A stretch of 8,220 nt of DNA from a bacterium (lineage in GTDB: Bacteria; Eremiobacterota; Eremiobacteria; Baltobacterales; Baltobacteraceae). The stretch lies in contig JAJYHP010000152.1 in NCBI GenBank assembly GCA_021784715.1, forward strand, positions 1 to 8,220. Direction: 5' to 3'. Numbering within the stretch: position 1 is the first letter of the stretch; each line of letters opens with the position of its first letter. Both the position numbers and the translations under genes were made by a program. Under the pieces are notes generated by a model that searched no databases, was not told the origin of the DNA, and worked only from the letters and a program-made list of their open reading frames with translations. This document shows positions 1 through 6,568 of the stretch, in pieces.

Positions 1-204
1 GTGGAACGGGTTGAACGGATCGCTGCTCGATTGCGTCGTCGCATCGGGCTTCTGTGCGAAGACCACCAACTGCCGCTTGAACGCGCCGCCCTGCGGCGTC
101 AGCGTCGTGTTGGCGTTCGCGATGTTATTGGCGATAACGTCCATCGCCAGGCGCTCTGCGGAGAGCCCCGACGCGCTAATATCGATCGCGGTATAAAAGC
201 CCAT
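1..204 (-). CDS. flgC: Flagellar basal-body rod protein FlgC, N-terminal part
   Basis: FlgC is a proximal rod subunit of the flagellar basal body, crossing the periplasm between the MS ring and the distal rod. Only the first 68 residues are inside the window; the C-terminal part lies beyond base 1. Visible are the start MGFYTAIDIS and the rod-family N-terminal signature DVIANNIANANTT at residues 22-34, followed by the TPQGGAFKRQ stretch typical of FlgC. The ATG (204 to 202) starts one base after the flgB stop codon, and an AAGGA lies about 11 bases upstream inside the flgB end, so the two are almost certainly translated from one message. FlgC follows FlgB in most flagellar operons, and FlgC-specific residues separate it from FlgB, FlgG and FlgF. 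This frame is too short at the edge to be told from others by length; the call rests on the motif and order. Confidence 0.93.
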   Translation of the reverse strand, partial: MGFYTAIDISASGLSAERLAMDVIANNIANANTTLTPQGGAFKRQLVVFAQKPDATTQSSSDPFNPFH

Positions 205-205
205 C

Positions 206-640
206 TTACGGTTGTTCCTTGATCGCTTCGGAGTATCGGTTGTACTGCTGCAGGAGCAACTTCGCCATGTCCTGCGCGTACCCGGCGTTCATCGAGAGAT
301 GCGCCATCTCTTGATCGATATCGACGTTGCTGCGGTCGACGCGCATCTGCGTGCCGGTATCGATGATGGGAACCGGGTCGAACGGCTTGGGCGGCGCTCC
401 GTCGCCGATGGCGAACTGGCGCGCGCTATTGGTCTCCATCGGCAACTCGCTCGTCGAGGGCGGCGTACCCAACGATTCGGCGAGCAATTCCTTGAAGTCC
501 GTGGTCGTCCGCCGATAGTTCGGCGTGTTCACGTTCGCGATGTTATTCGCAATCTGCGTTTGCTCGAGACCGGCGCCGGACAAGCCCTCCTTGAGGACGT
601 TGACCGTCGATCCGAACGAGAGCCCTGGAATCTCTGCCAT
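206..640 (-). CDS. flgB: Flagellar basal-body rod protein FlgB
   Basis: FlgB is a proximal rod subunit, assembled by the flagellar export apparatus just outside the MS ring. The 144-residue product has the usual family length. It carries the N-terminal rod signature QIANNIANVNTPNYRR at residues 29-44 and the FlgB-type C-terminal block MRVDRSNVDIDQEM at 99-112, followed by a helical tail (about 113-138) that in this family packs in the rod core. There is no signal peptide, as expected for a type III exported rod protein. The ATG is set by a good AGGAG six bases upstream (bases 647-651). It lies 53 bases downstream of an ABC exporter gene on the same strand and abuts flgC. The middle part (about 60-95) is proline-rich and variable, as in homologues. 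The remainder of the flagellar operon should continue leftwards outside the window. Confidence 0.97.
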   Translation of the reverse strand: MAEIPGLSFGSTVNVLKEGLSGAGLEQTQIANNIANVNTPNYRRTTTDFKELLAESLGTPPSTSELPMETNSARQFAIGDGAPPKPFDPVPIIDTGTQMRVDRSNVDIDQEMAHLSMNAGYAQDMAKLLLQQYNRYSEAIKEQP

Positions 641-646
641 CGTCTT

Positions 647-651
647 CTCCT
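647..651 (-). promoter_or_regulatory. Ribosome binding site of flgB
   Basis: AGGAG on the minus strand, six bases before the flgB ATG. It is the strongest Shine-Dalgarno match on the left side of the window and fixes the flgB start. Confidence 0.8.
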
Positions 652-693
652 ATCGGCGTCCGCGCCGCGGAACTTGAGTCTCGCGCCCCCGGC

Positions 694-2442
694 TCACGCG
701 GGGTGCGCCGCGAACTGCGCCTCGTAGAGCGCGGCATAGGCGCCCCGACGCGCCATGAGTTCCTCGTGGCTCCCCGACTCGGCGATGCGCCCGTGCGCGA
801 AGTACAGGATGCGATCCGCCCGTCGGATCGTCGAGAGGCGGTGCGCGACGATGAGCGTCGTCCGGCCGGGAAGCAAGCGATCGAGCGCCGATTCGATCAG
901 CGTCTCGGAGTGGGTATCGAGCGCGCTGGTCGCTTCGTCGAGGATCAAGATCCGCGGATCGCGGAGGATCGCCCGCGCGATCGCGATCCGCTGCCGCTGT
1001 CCGCCGGAGAGACGAACGCCGCGCTCGCCGACCTCGGTCTCGTAGCCATCGGGGAGCTCCGAGATGAACTCGTCGGCGTTCGCCTCCCGAGCGGCGGCGA
1101 TCACCTCGCGTTCGTCGGCTTCGAGCCGTCCGTAGCGGATATTCTCGAGGATGCTCCGTCGGAAGAGCTGCGGATCCTGGGGGACGATTGCGATCGCGGC
1201 GCGGATATCTGCGAGGGGGTAGGCGTCGAGCGGATGCCCGTCGATCGAGATCTGACCCGACTGCGGCTGGTAAAAACGTGGGACGAGATTGATAAAGGTC
1301 GTCTTCCCGGCGCCCGAAGGGCCGACGAGCGCGACGATCTCGCCGGGCGCGATATCGACGCTGACGCCGTCGAGTGCCGGGCTCTCACCCTCGGCATAGG
1401 AAAACCGAACGGCGTCGAACGTGATGCGGCCGGCGATCGCGGGAGCGGAGAGGGAGCGAGGAGCCTCGGCTTCTTCGGTCGGCAGATCGACGATCTCGTA
1501 GATGCGTCCTATCGCGACGATCGCCCGGTTGAGATCGCCGACGAACGCGGCGAAGCGGCTGAGCGGGTTGACGAGATTCACGAGCAGGAGGTAGTACGTA
1601 AAGACCTCGCCGACGTTCAGACGCCCGACCAACACTTCGCGTGCGGAGAGCCAGATCACCACCGTCAACGCGAGAACCATAATCGAACTGACGACCATCG
1701 GCTGCGTCTGCACGAACTGCGTCATCTTCAACGAGGCGGTGACGTAATCGTCGGTTCGTTCGCGAAAACGCCGGACTTCATAGGATTCGCGTCCGAAGGC
1801 TTTGACGATTCGCTGCCCTTGCAGCACCTCGCTCAGCGCCGCAATCACTTCGGCGATGCGCATCTGCGTCGCCGTCGTACTCCGCGTGATCAATCGCGAG
1901 AAACGCGAGACGGCGAGCGAGATGATCGGAGCGACGAGTACCAAGACCGCGGTGAGCAACCAGTCGAGCCGGAGCATGATCGCGAACGACGAAACGAAGG
2001 TGACGACCGCAACGATGAGCTGCGGCAGCGAGATCGTCACGGCGTCGCTGACGATCTGCAGGTCGGAATTAAAACGCGAGATGAGGTCGCCGGGGCGCCA
2101 ACGGTCGAAAATCGGCAGCGGAAGCCGGAGGATCCGGTCGACCAGTTGCAGACGCAGCATCGCGATAAAGTGTTGCCCGCACCACGCGGTCGCGTAGGTC
2201 TGGGCGTACGTCGCCCCTTGCGCGGCGATCAGCGGCAGGGCGATGAGCCCCAGCATGCGGTAGAGCACTCCCAGATCGGGGTGTTTCGCCTCGAGAACGC
2301 GGGAGATGATCTGGCCGAAGGCCCAGGGCGGAACCGTGGTGAGCACGCCGGCGACGGCTCCCAATCCCGCAGCGACGGCGAGGCGCCCGAAATAGGGGCG
2401 CGCTTCGCGCGATAGACGTCGCAATGTTTCCTGTCGTGTCAT
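694..2442 (-). CDS. ABC exporter with fused membrane and ATPase domains (MsbA/multidrug type)
   Basis: This 582-residue half-transporter should work as a homodimer in the inner membrane, using ATP to move a hydrophobic substrate (lipid, drug or peptide) outward. The membrane domain fills about residues 15-320, with six likely helices near 18-45, 60-85, 137-157, 159-180, 247-268 and 275-295. The ATPase domain is intact: Walker A GPSGAGKT at 374-381, Q-loop glutamine in VPQDPQ at 422, signature LSGGQ at 478-482, Walker B ILILDE at 498-503 with the catalytic glutamate, D-loop SALD, and switch histidine at 534. The chosen ATG gives the normal exporter N-terminus; the frame stays open to 2544 but that would overlap the divergent gene. 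No strong Shine-Dalgarno is visible. It resembles MsbA and BmrA-like exporters; the substrate cannot be read from sequence. It precedes flgB on the same strand with a 53-base gap. Confidence 0.93.
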   Translation of the reverse strand: MTRQETLRRLSREARPYFGRLAVAAGLGAVAGVLTTVPPWAFGQIISRVLEAKHPDLGVLYRMLGLIALPLIAAQGATYAQTYATAWCGQHFIAMLRLQLVDRILRLPLPIFDRWRPGDLISRFNSDLQIVSDAVTISLPQLIVAVVTFVSSFAIMLRLDWLLTAVLVLVAPIISLAVSRFSRLITRSTTATQMRIAEVIAALSEVLQGQRIVKAFGRESYEVRRFRERTDDYVTASLKMTQFVQTQPMVVSSIMVLALTVVIWLSAREVLVGRLNVGEVFTYYLLLVNLVNPLSRFAAFVGDLNRAIVAIGRIYEIVDLPTEEAEAPRSLSAPAIAGRITFDAVRFSYAEGESPALDGVSVDIAPGEIVALVGPSGAGKTTFINLVPRFYQPQSGQISIDGHPLDAYPLADIRAAIAIVPQDPQLFRRSILENIRYGRLEADEREVIAAAREANADEFISELPDGYETEVGERGVRLSGGQRQRIAIARAILRDPRILILDEATSALDTHSETLIESALDRLLPGRTTLIVAHRLSTIRRADRILYFAHGRIAESGSHEELMARRGAYAALYEAQFAAHPA

Positions 2443-2526
2443 GATCTCGGCGCGAAGTTGCCGCAGTGCGCCGATGAAACCTCTCGGGGCTCCCGGCGGT
2501 ACGTGCAAGCAAAGGGAGAATCGAGA
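2443..2526. promoter_or_regulatory. Divergent spacer between ABC exporter and zinc-finger membrane protein
   Basis: These 84 bases separate two divergently read genes, so the upstream signals of both should lie here or extend into the opposing gene. I see no clear -10/-35 pair for either direction and no inverted repeat that looks like an operator. The only recognisable element is the plus-strand AAAGGGAG (2511-2518). The call is by position only. Confidence 0.4.
2514..2518 (+). promoter_or_regulatory. Ribosome binding site deciding the start at 2527
   Basis: GGGAG inside AAAGGGAG, eight bases before the ATG at 2527. It supports this ATG over the upstream in-frame ATG at 2458, which lacks such a site and would add 23 residues without family character. 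Confidence 0.7.
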
Positions 2527-3117
2527 ATGGACTGTTTCTTTCACGCTCGCGTCCCGGCGGTCGCCGGATGCCCGACCTGTTCGAAGGGGATCTGTGCGAC
2601 CTGTCGCGACAGCAGCGGCCTCTGCCCGAGTTGCCGCCTCGCGGCCCGGATCGAGGGGGCGAGTTCGCAGACGACGTTAACCGGAGGGCGCGCGCCCAAT
2701 CGCGGCACCGGCGCGACCTACGACGGCGGCGCCGTCGTGCCGCCGCGGGCGGCGACGGTGAGCGTCGGCGACCCGCTCGACCCGGTCGAATCGCGCGCGC
2801 TCGTCGCGCTCGGCTATCCGCTTCTCCCGCTCGCATTGCTCTCGCTGCTCGAACGCCGCCGCTCGCGCTTCCTCAAGCGCGCCGCGATGCAGGCGATCGG
2901 TTTCAACCTCGCCTTCGCCGCCTTCTGGGGCGTCCTTCAACTCATGAGTTCGCTCGCGATTCCCTGGATCGGGGTCGAATCGGCGATCCTCATTCCCTTT
3001 CTCGTCCCACTCTTTTTGGTCGCCTCGGTCTACTACGGCGTGAAGACGTGGCACGGCGACGAGGTGCGCGTACCGATCGTCACCGACTGGATCGAAGAGC
3101 ACCTACCGGCTGCGTAG
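2527..3117 (+). CDS. Membrane protein with N-terminal B-box/zinc-ribbon-like head
   Basis: No specific function is recognised for this 196-residue protein. The first 36 residues hold seven cysteines and one histidine (C3, H6, C15, C18, C23, C26, C33, C36), arranged as CxxC pairs like a B-box or treble-clef zinc finger that could bind two zinc ions. A low-complexity linker rich in Gly, Ala and Thr follows (about 44-80). The rest is a small membrane domain with about three hydrophobic segments near 91-108, 121-143 and 148-171, ending in YYGVKTWHGDEVRVPIVTDW. The pattern of a short loop after helix one, a phenylalanine/glutamine-containing second helix and a final GxxxRxP motif resembles the DUF4870/Tic20-like group of small membrane proteins. 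By inference the zinc head sits in the cytoplasm. It has its own ribosome site, and its last 38 bases overlap the end of the convergent photolyase homologue. Confidence 0.82.
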   Translation: MDCFFHARVPAVAGCPTCSKGICATCRDSSGLCPSCRLAARIEGASSQTTLTGGRAPNRGTGATYDGGAVVPPRAATVSVGDPLDPVESRALVALGYPLLPLALLSLLERRRSRFLKRAAMQAIGFNLAFAAFWGVLQLMSSLAIPWIGVESAILIPFLVPLFLVASVYYGVKTWHGDEVRVPIVTDWIEEHLPAA

Positions 3118-4498
3118 CAGCGCGCCAAGCGGCGTACCGCTCCAAGAATGCGACGGCGCGCGCGCGGTGGTCGAGCATCGGTCGGGGATAGCGCTCGATC
3201 TCGAAAAAGTCGAGCGCGAGTTGGCGATCTTGCCATGCGTGCAACTGTCGCGCGTCGGAGAGCAGCGCGAGTTCGGGAATCCAGCGCCGAACGTATCGCG
3301 CCTGCGGGTCGCCGCGGAGGAACTGCCGTTGCGGATCGATGATGCGCGGGAAATGCATGTCGACGCGGAGGCCGGCGCTCCAGCGCCAATTCCCGATCGC
3401 AAGCGCGGGCTCGTCCTCGGTAAGGTAGCGCTCCCATTCCTCCATCCCGACGCGCCAGTCGAGCCCGACGTCGAAGCAACAGAACGAGGCGACGACCGAG
3501 CGTACCGCGGGATGCATCGTTCCGGTGGCGACGAGTTCGCGCATACCCGCGTCGACGAGCGGAAACCCGGTGCGCGCCTCGGCGAGCGCCGCGAACTCCG
3601 CGCTCGCGCGGGTGAAGAGCCGCTCCTCCGGTTGCGGTGCTTCATCGCATCCGGCGAATAACAGAAAATCTCGTCGCGCCATCGCTCGGAGAAAACGTTC
3701 GATCCCCGCCCGCTCCTCGGCGAGCAAAAACGGATCTTCCAGGCGTTTGCAGACGGTGCGAACGACGTCGCGCCCCGAGAGCAATCCGTAGGAGAGCGGT
3801 ATTCCAAGCCCCGAGGTCGGAAGCGCCGGTGTGCGAATCGCACGCGTGTATTCGACCAGGCGGTCGTTGACGAAACGTTCGAGATCCGTTCGCGCGATGC
3901 GTTCGCCGATCGCACCGGGCAGAGGCGAGGCGGCGAACTCCTCCGGGCGCGGCAGCGGCTCGCTCGGTAGGACGCTCGGCGAAAAACGTGCGGCGGCATC
4001 GACCGGCGCTCGCAAACTCTCGGGCGCGCGCCAGCGCCGATAGAACGCATTGAAGGAACGAAAACCCGCATCGTCGTCATCGTCGATCGCGAAGCGTTCC
4101 GGATCGACCGCGACCGCCTCGTGCGCGACGAGCGCGCGCATGCCATGCTCCTCGGCGATCGCTTGCAAGCGCAGGTCTTCGCGCGCGCCGGCGGGATCGT
4201 ATCGTTTGCTCCACGCGACGACCCGAGCGCCGGTCGCTCGAGCCACCGAGCGAATCGTCGTATCGAGCGGCGCTCGACGGACGAGCAATTGCGATCCGCG
4301 GAGCCGCAATTCGGCGTCGAGCGATTCCACCGCCGAACAAAAATACGCCGCGCGCCGGGGGTTACGAGCGATGCGTTCGATACGCCGCCGATCGAGAACC
4401 AGGAGCGGAACGATCCGCGTACCCGGCTCCAACGCTGCGAAGATCGCTCGATCGCCGAGCCGAAGATCGCGGTCGAAACAGAGCAGCGTCGGATTCAT
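3080..4498 (-). CDS. Divergent photolyase/cryptochrome-family flavoprotein
   Basis: The 472-residue protein has the photolyase layout: an N-terminal Rossmann domain (about 3-135, FDRDLRLGDRA at 8-18) that can hold an antenna chromophore, a linker, and a C-terminal helical FAD domain (about 200-455). Family landmarks are TSGLGIPLSYGLLS (228-241, normally TSRLSPYLxxGxLS), RTGFPLVDAGMRELVATG (309-326), LDWRVG (346-351), NWRW (370-373) and ARYVRRWIPEL (400-410). Against class I CPD photolyases, several residues contacting the lesion or flavin look replaced: the ELAWRE motif reads AMARRD (272-277), WMHNRxRM reads TMHPAVRS (327-334), and the asparagine near flavin N5 appears to be alanine 367. Both tryptophans of NWRW remain. 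It may still bind FAD, but standard CPD repair is uncertain. The ATG overlaps the cytochrome stop as ATGA, without a clear ribosome site, suggesting coupled translation. The far end overlaps the convergent membrane-protein gene. Confidence 0.88.
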   Translation of the reverse strand: MNPTLLCFDRDLRLGDRAIFAALEPGTRIVPLLVLDRRRIERIARNPRRAAYFCSAVESLDAELRLRGSQLLVRRAPLDTTIRSVARATGARVVAWSKRYDPAGAREDLRLQAIAEEHGMRALVAHEAVAVDPERFAIDDDDDAGFRSFNAFYRRWRAPESLRAPVDAAARFSPSVLPSEPLPRPEEFAASPLPGAIGERIARTDLERFVNDRLVEYTRAIRTPALPTSGLGIPLSYGLLSGRDVVRTVCKRLEDPFLLAEERAGIERFLRAMARRDFLLFAGCDEAPQPEERLFTRASAEFAALAEARTGFPLVDAGMRELVATGTMHPAVRSVVASFCCFDVGLDWRVGMEEWERYLTEDEPALAIGNWRWSAGLRVDMHFPRIIDPQRQFLRGDPQARYVRRWIPELALLSDARQLHAWQDRQLALDFFEIERYPRPMLDHRARAVAFLERYAAWRAATQPVGALRSSR

Positions 4499-4830
4499 TT
4501 TTCGGCGGCGATTCGGTCGATATAGGCTGCAACGTCGGCGAGATCGCGGCGCGTCAGCTGTGAGGGATAGAGTTTTGGCATCGGCGCTTCGGGCTCTTCG
4601 ATCGCGGCGAAGATCCGCTTCTCGTTCCACGTCGGTGAGAGCGCGCGCAGCGACGGCCCGAGGCGCGATCCGCGCGCCTCCGCCCCATGGCAGGCGGCGC
4701 AGCGCTCGAGATAGACGCTCCGCCCGCGCGTACCGTCGCCTCGTATGATGCCCGCGCGCTCGCCGCTCGCATGCCCGGAGCATGCCGTCAGGAGGAGGGC
4801 GAGGCTCGCCGCGCTTGCTCGATTCTTCAC
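4495..4830 (-). CDS. Monohaem c-type cytochrome, predicted lipoprotein
   Basis: This 111-residue product is a small electron carrier expected outside the cytoplasm. It begins with a short signal peptide (KNR, then ASAASLALLL) and a lipobox LTAC at 14-17, so Cys17 is likely lipid-modified and anchors the protein to a membrane. The haem motif CAACH is at 44-48, and Met84 in PMPKLYP is the likely sixth iron ligand; a GxxLGPSL segment (54-61) and a C-terminal helix LADVAAYIDRI (97-107) complete a class I cytochrome c fold. The GTG start is chosen because it places the signal peptide exactly at the N-terminus; a GGAG lies about 14 bases upstream, farther than ideal. The gene is divergent from the GNAT-like gene and its stop overlaps the start of the photolyase homologue by four bases. 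Redox partners are not visible in the window. Confidence 0.88.
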   Translation of the reverse strand: MKNRASAASLALLLTACSGHASGERAGIIRGDGTRGRSVYLERCAACHGAEARGSRLGPSLRALSPTWNEKRIFAAIEEPEAPMPKLYPSQLTRRDLADVAAYIDRIAAEK

Positions 4831-4887
4831 GCGGCACGCGTTCGCTCCGTGCAGGCGCTTCTCCCCACCATTTGGAAAGGAGCGGCC
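4831..4887. promoter_or_regulatory. Divergent spacer between cytochrome and GNAT-like genes
   Basis: These 57 bases lie between two divergent GTG starts and by position should contain or touch both promoters. No convincing -10/-35 hexamers are seen on either strand. The plus-strand ribosome site at 4876-4882 is the only clear element. Confidence 0.4.
4876..4882 (+). promoter_or_regulatory. Strong ribosome binding site deciding the GTG start at 4888
   Basis: AAAGGAG, a near-perfect Shine-Dalgarno, ends five bases before GTG at 4888. It favours that start over the in-frame ATG at 4687, which would run through the opposing cytochrome gene. Confidence 0.85.
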
Positions 4888-5379
4888 GTGGCAGGACGCA
4901 AGATTTTCCTCCGCTTCGCACAAGCAAGCGATGTGGAACGCCTGACGCGCGAGGGCGTCATCACGGCTCCCCCACCAGCGAAAGAGACGTGGAACCAACG
5001 CATCGTTCGCTGGCTCTCCGAACAACGCGCCGGGCGGCGCGCCGTGCTCGTCGCCGAAGACTCAACCGGCCTCCTCGGGATCCTCCACCTCGTCTTCGAA
5101 CTTCCCGTTGGCTTTAAGGATCCCGAAGCGGCGAACGGCTTCGATATCGCCATGATCGAAGGGCTGCATATGCGCGCCGGCGTCCCGCCCGAAGTCGGCA
5201 ACGAGATGATCGAAGAGATCCAACGGATCGCGACCAAGCGGAACGTTACGACGCTCACCTTCTGCATTCCGATGAATCAGCCGCGTGCGATTCGCCAGGT
5301 AAAAGAGTGGGGCTTCGAGGAGTTTCGCATTATGGCCGAGCCGTCGAAGATGCTCGCGTTCTTCCGGAAGACCGTCTAG
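4888..5379 (+). CDS. GNAT-like acetyltransferase-fold protein
   Basis: The 163-residue product looks like a GNAT N-acyltransferase: an N-terminal strand-helix IFLRFAQASDVERL (6-19), a central strand VLVAEDSTGLLGILHLVF (53-70), a strand IEGLHMRAGVPPEVGNEMIEEI (90-111) where the acetyl-CoA pyrophosphate loop should be, then LTFCIPMNQPRAIRQVKEWGFEEF (123-146), which matches the usual last segment (strand, Asn, helix, Gly-Phe). The loop is not the textbook RxxGxG/A: it reads RAGVPPEVG, so CoA binding is likely but not certain. Substrate unknown; small-molecule, ribosomal-protein or peptide N-acetylation are all possible. The GTG start is fixed by a strong ribosome site. The next gene follows after 31 bases on the same strand, so the two probably form one transcript. 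Confidence 0.78.
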   Translation: MAGRKIFLRFAQASDVERLTREGVITAPPPAKETWNQRIVRWLSEQRAGRRAVLVAEDSTGLLGILHLVFELPVGFKDPEAANGFDIAMIEGLHMRAGVPPEVGNEMIEEIQRIATKRNVTTLTFCIPMNQPRAIRQVKEWGFEEFRIMAEPSKMLAFFRKTV

Positions 5380-5410
5380 AACCCCGACGGATCGAGAGCG
5401 AGAGCGCCCG

Positions 5411-6568
5411 GTGTACGAGGTCGAGAAACCGATCGAACTCTTTCGCAACGCGCAAGCGCACTATCGCGCGCGGCAGTTCGAGGAAGCGGCGGCGGGGTAT
5501 CGACGCTGCATCGCCCTCGTGCCGGATTTTGCGACCGCCCACATGCGGTACGCGGAGCTCCTCATGCAACTCGGGCGCGCCGATGCGGCGCTCGCCGAGA
5601 TGCGCGCCGGGTTCCGGCCGGTCTCCGGACAAATATCTCCCTTCCGCGGAATCGGCGAGCCGATACGCGTGCTCCAACTCGGCTCGTCGTCGGTGCAGGG
5701 GCAGACGGGAACCGAGCACATCCTCGATCCGCAACTCTTCGAAACGACGACGATCCTCGTGCAATACTGGGATCCCGAACTCGCGCTGCCCGCGCACGAC
5801 CTCGCGTTCAATCTCATCGCCGACCCCGATATCGACGCACCCGCGCTCGCGATGGCGACCGAATTGCTCGCCACCGATCCCGCGCCGGTGCTCAACCCTC
5901 CGCACCTCATCGCCACGACCTCGCGCGTCGCTCACCCGCTCCGGCTCCAAGCGATTCCCAACACGATCGCGCCGGTCGCGCGTCTCCTTCCGCGAACGGA
6001 GATCGAAGCCGAGCGTTTACCGTTCCTCCTCCGATCCCCCGGCTACCATAACGGCGCGCACTTCGAACTGATCGCGACCGAGGCGGAGCTCGTCGGCGCG
6101 CTCGCGACGTTACCCGGTTACGAATTACTGCAGATCGAATACGTCGACACCGCCGCCGAAGATGGCCGTATCCGAAAATATCGCGCCATGATCGTCGACG
6201 GCATTCCATACCCAGCTCATCTCGCCATCGCGCGCCATTGGAACATTCACTATTTCAGCGCGGAGATGGGCGCAGCCGAGCGTGCCGAAGAGATTTCCTA
6301 CTTGAGCGACCTTCGCGGACACCTCGGCGACCGCGTCACCGACGCACTCGTCGCGGTCGGGCGTTCGACCGAACTCGATTACGTCGGCGTCGATTTTTCC
6401 GTCTCGCACGACGGGCGACTCGTGGTCTTCGAAGCGAATGCGGCGATGACCGTCTATTTGCCCGACGAGAGCGCGGGCGTTCCGGAACGTCGAGCGGCGG
6501 CCGTTCGCATCTTTACGGCGACGCAAAAGATGATCGCCGAGCGCGTCGCTAGCCGCCGATCTCGCTGA
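5411..6568 (+). CDS. TPR repeat fused to an ATP-grasp-like domain
   Basis: This 385-residue protein joins two parts. Residues about 8-68 form tetratricopeptide-type helix pairs (AQAHYRARQFEEAAAGYRRC, then TAHMRYAELLMQLGRADAALAEM), a protein-docking scaffold. From about 84 on it resembles an ATP-grasp ligase: a Rossmann-like first domain starting IRVLQLGSSSVQG, a nucleotide-binding part with FLLRSPGYHNGAHFELI (205-221) and a YELLQIEYVD strand (237-246), and a metal site GVDFSVSHDGRLVVFEANAAM (326-346), where Asp328, Glu341 and Asn343 match the usual Mg-binding D..E.N. The phosphate-gripping lysine of the family appears as Arg208. ATP-grasp enzymes join carboxylates to amines or thiols; here the substrate is unknown. 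The start is GTG with only GAGAG-like sequence upstream. Its last 20 bases overlap the convergent moaA end. Confidence 0.75.
   Translation: MYEVEKPIELFRNAQAHYRARQFEEAAAGYRRCIALVPDFATAHMRYAELLMQLGRADAALAEMRAGFRPVSGQISPFRGIGEPIRVLQLGSSSVQGQTGTEHILDPQLFETTTILVQYWDPELALPAHDLAFNLIADPDIDAPALAMATELLATDPAPVLNPPHLIATTSRVAHPLRLQAIPNTIAPVARLLPRTEIEAERLPFLLRSPGYHNGAHFELIATEAELVGALATLPGYELLQIEYVDTAAEDGRIRKYRAMIVDGIPYPAHLAIARHWNIHYFSAEMGAAERAEEISYLSDLRGHLGDRVTDALVAVGRSTELDYVGVDFSVSHDGRLVVFEANAAMTVYLPDESAGVPERRAAAVRIFTATQKMIAERVASRRSR

Noticed and set aside
703..2415. Plus-strand open frame of 570 codons opposite the ABC exporter
   Set aside because: It mirrors the GC-rich exporter codons, has no domain, is dominated by Arg/Asp/Glu, and the exporter on the other strand has complete ATPase motifs.
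2443..2544. Longer start for the ABC exporter at 2544
   Set aside because: The extra 34 residues do not look like an exporter N-terminus and would overlap the start of the divergent gene.
3112..3135. Possible terminator after the membrane-protein gene
   Set aside because: There is no stem followed by a T-run, and the region is coding for the convergent gene.
3103..4146. Alternative minus-strand frame of 347 codons inside the photolyase homologue
   Set aside because: It is Arg/Ser-rich without motifs, while the overlapping frame carries the full photolyase layout.
4687..4887. Longer start for the GNAT-like gene at 4687
   Set aside because: It would run through the cytochrome coding region, and the Shine-Dalgarno at 4876-4882 points to GTG 4888.
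4499..4927. N-terminal extension of the photolyase homologue upstream of 4498
   Set aside because: The added 143 residues run antisense-like through the cytochrome in another frame, are Arg-rich and have no domain; the Rossmann domain starts right after the ATG at 4498.
4831..5025. Longer start for the cytochrome at 5025
   Set aside because: It would put 65 residues before the signal peptide and overlap the GNAT-like gene, whose start has a strong ribosome site.
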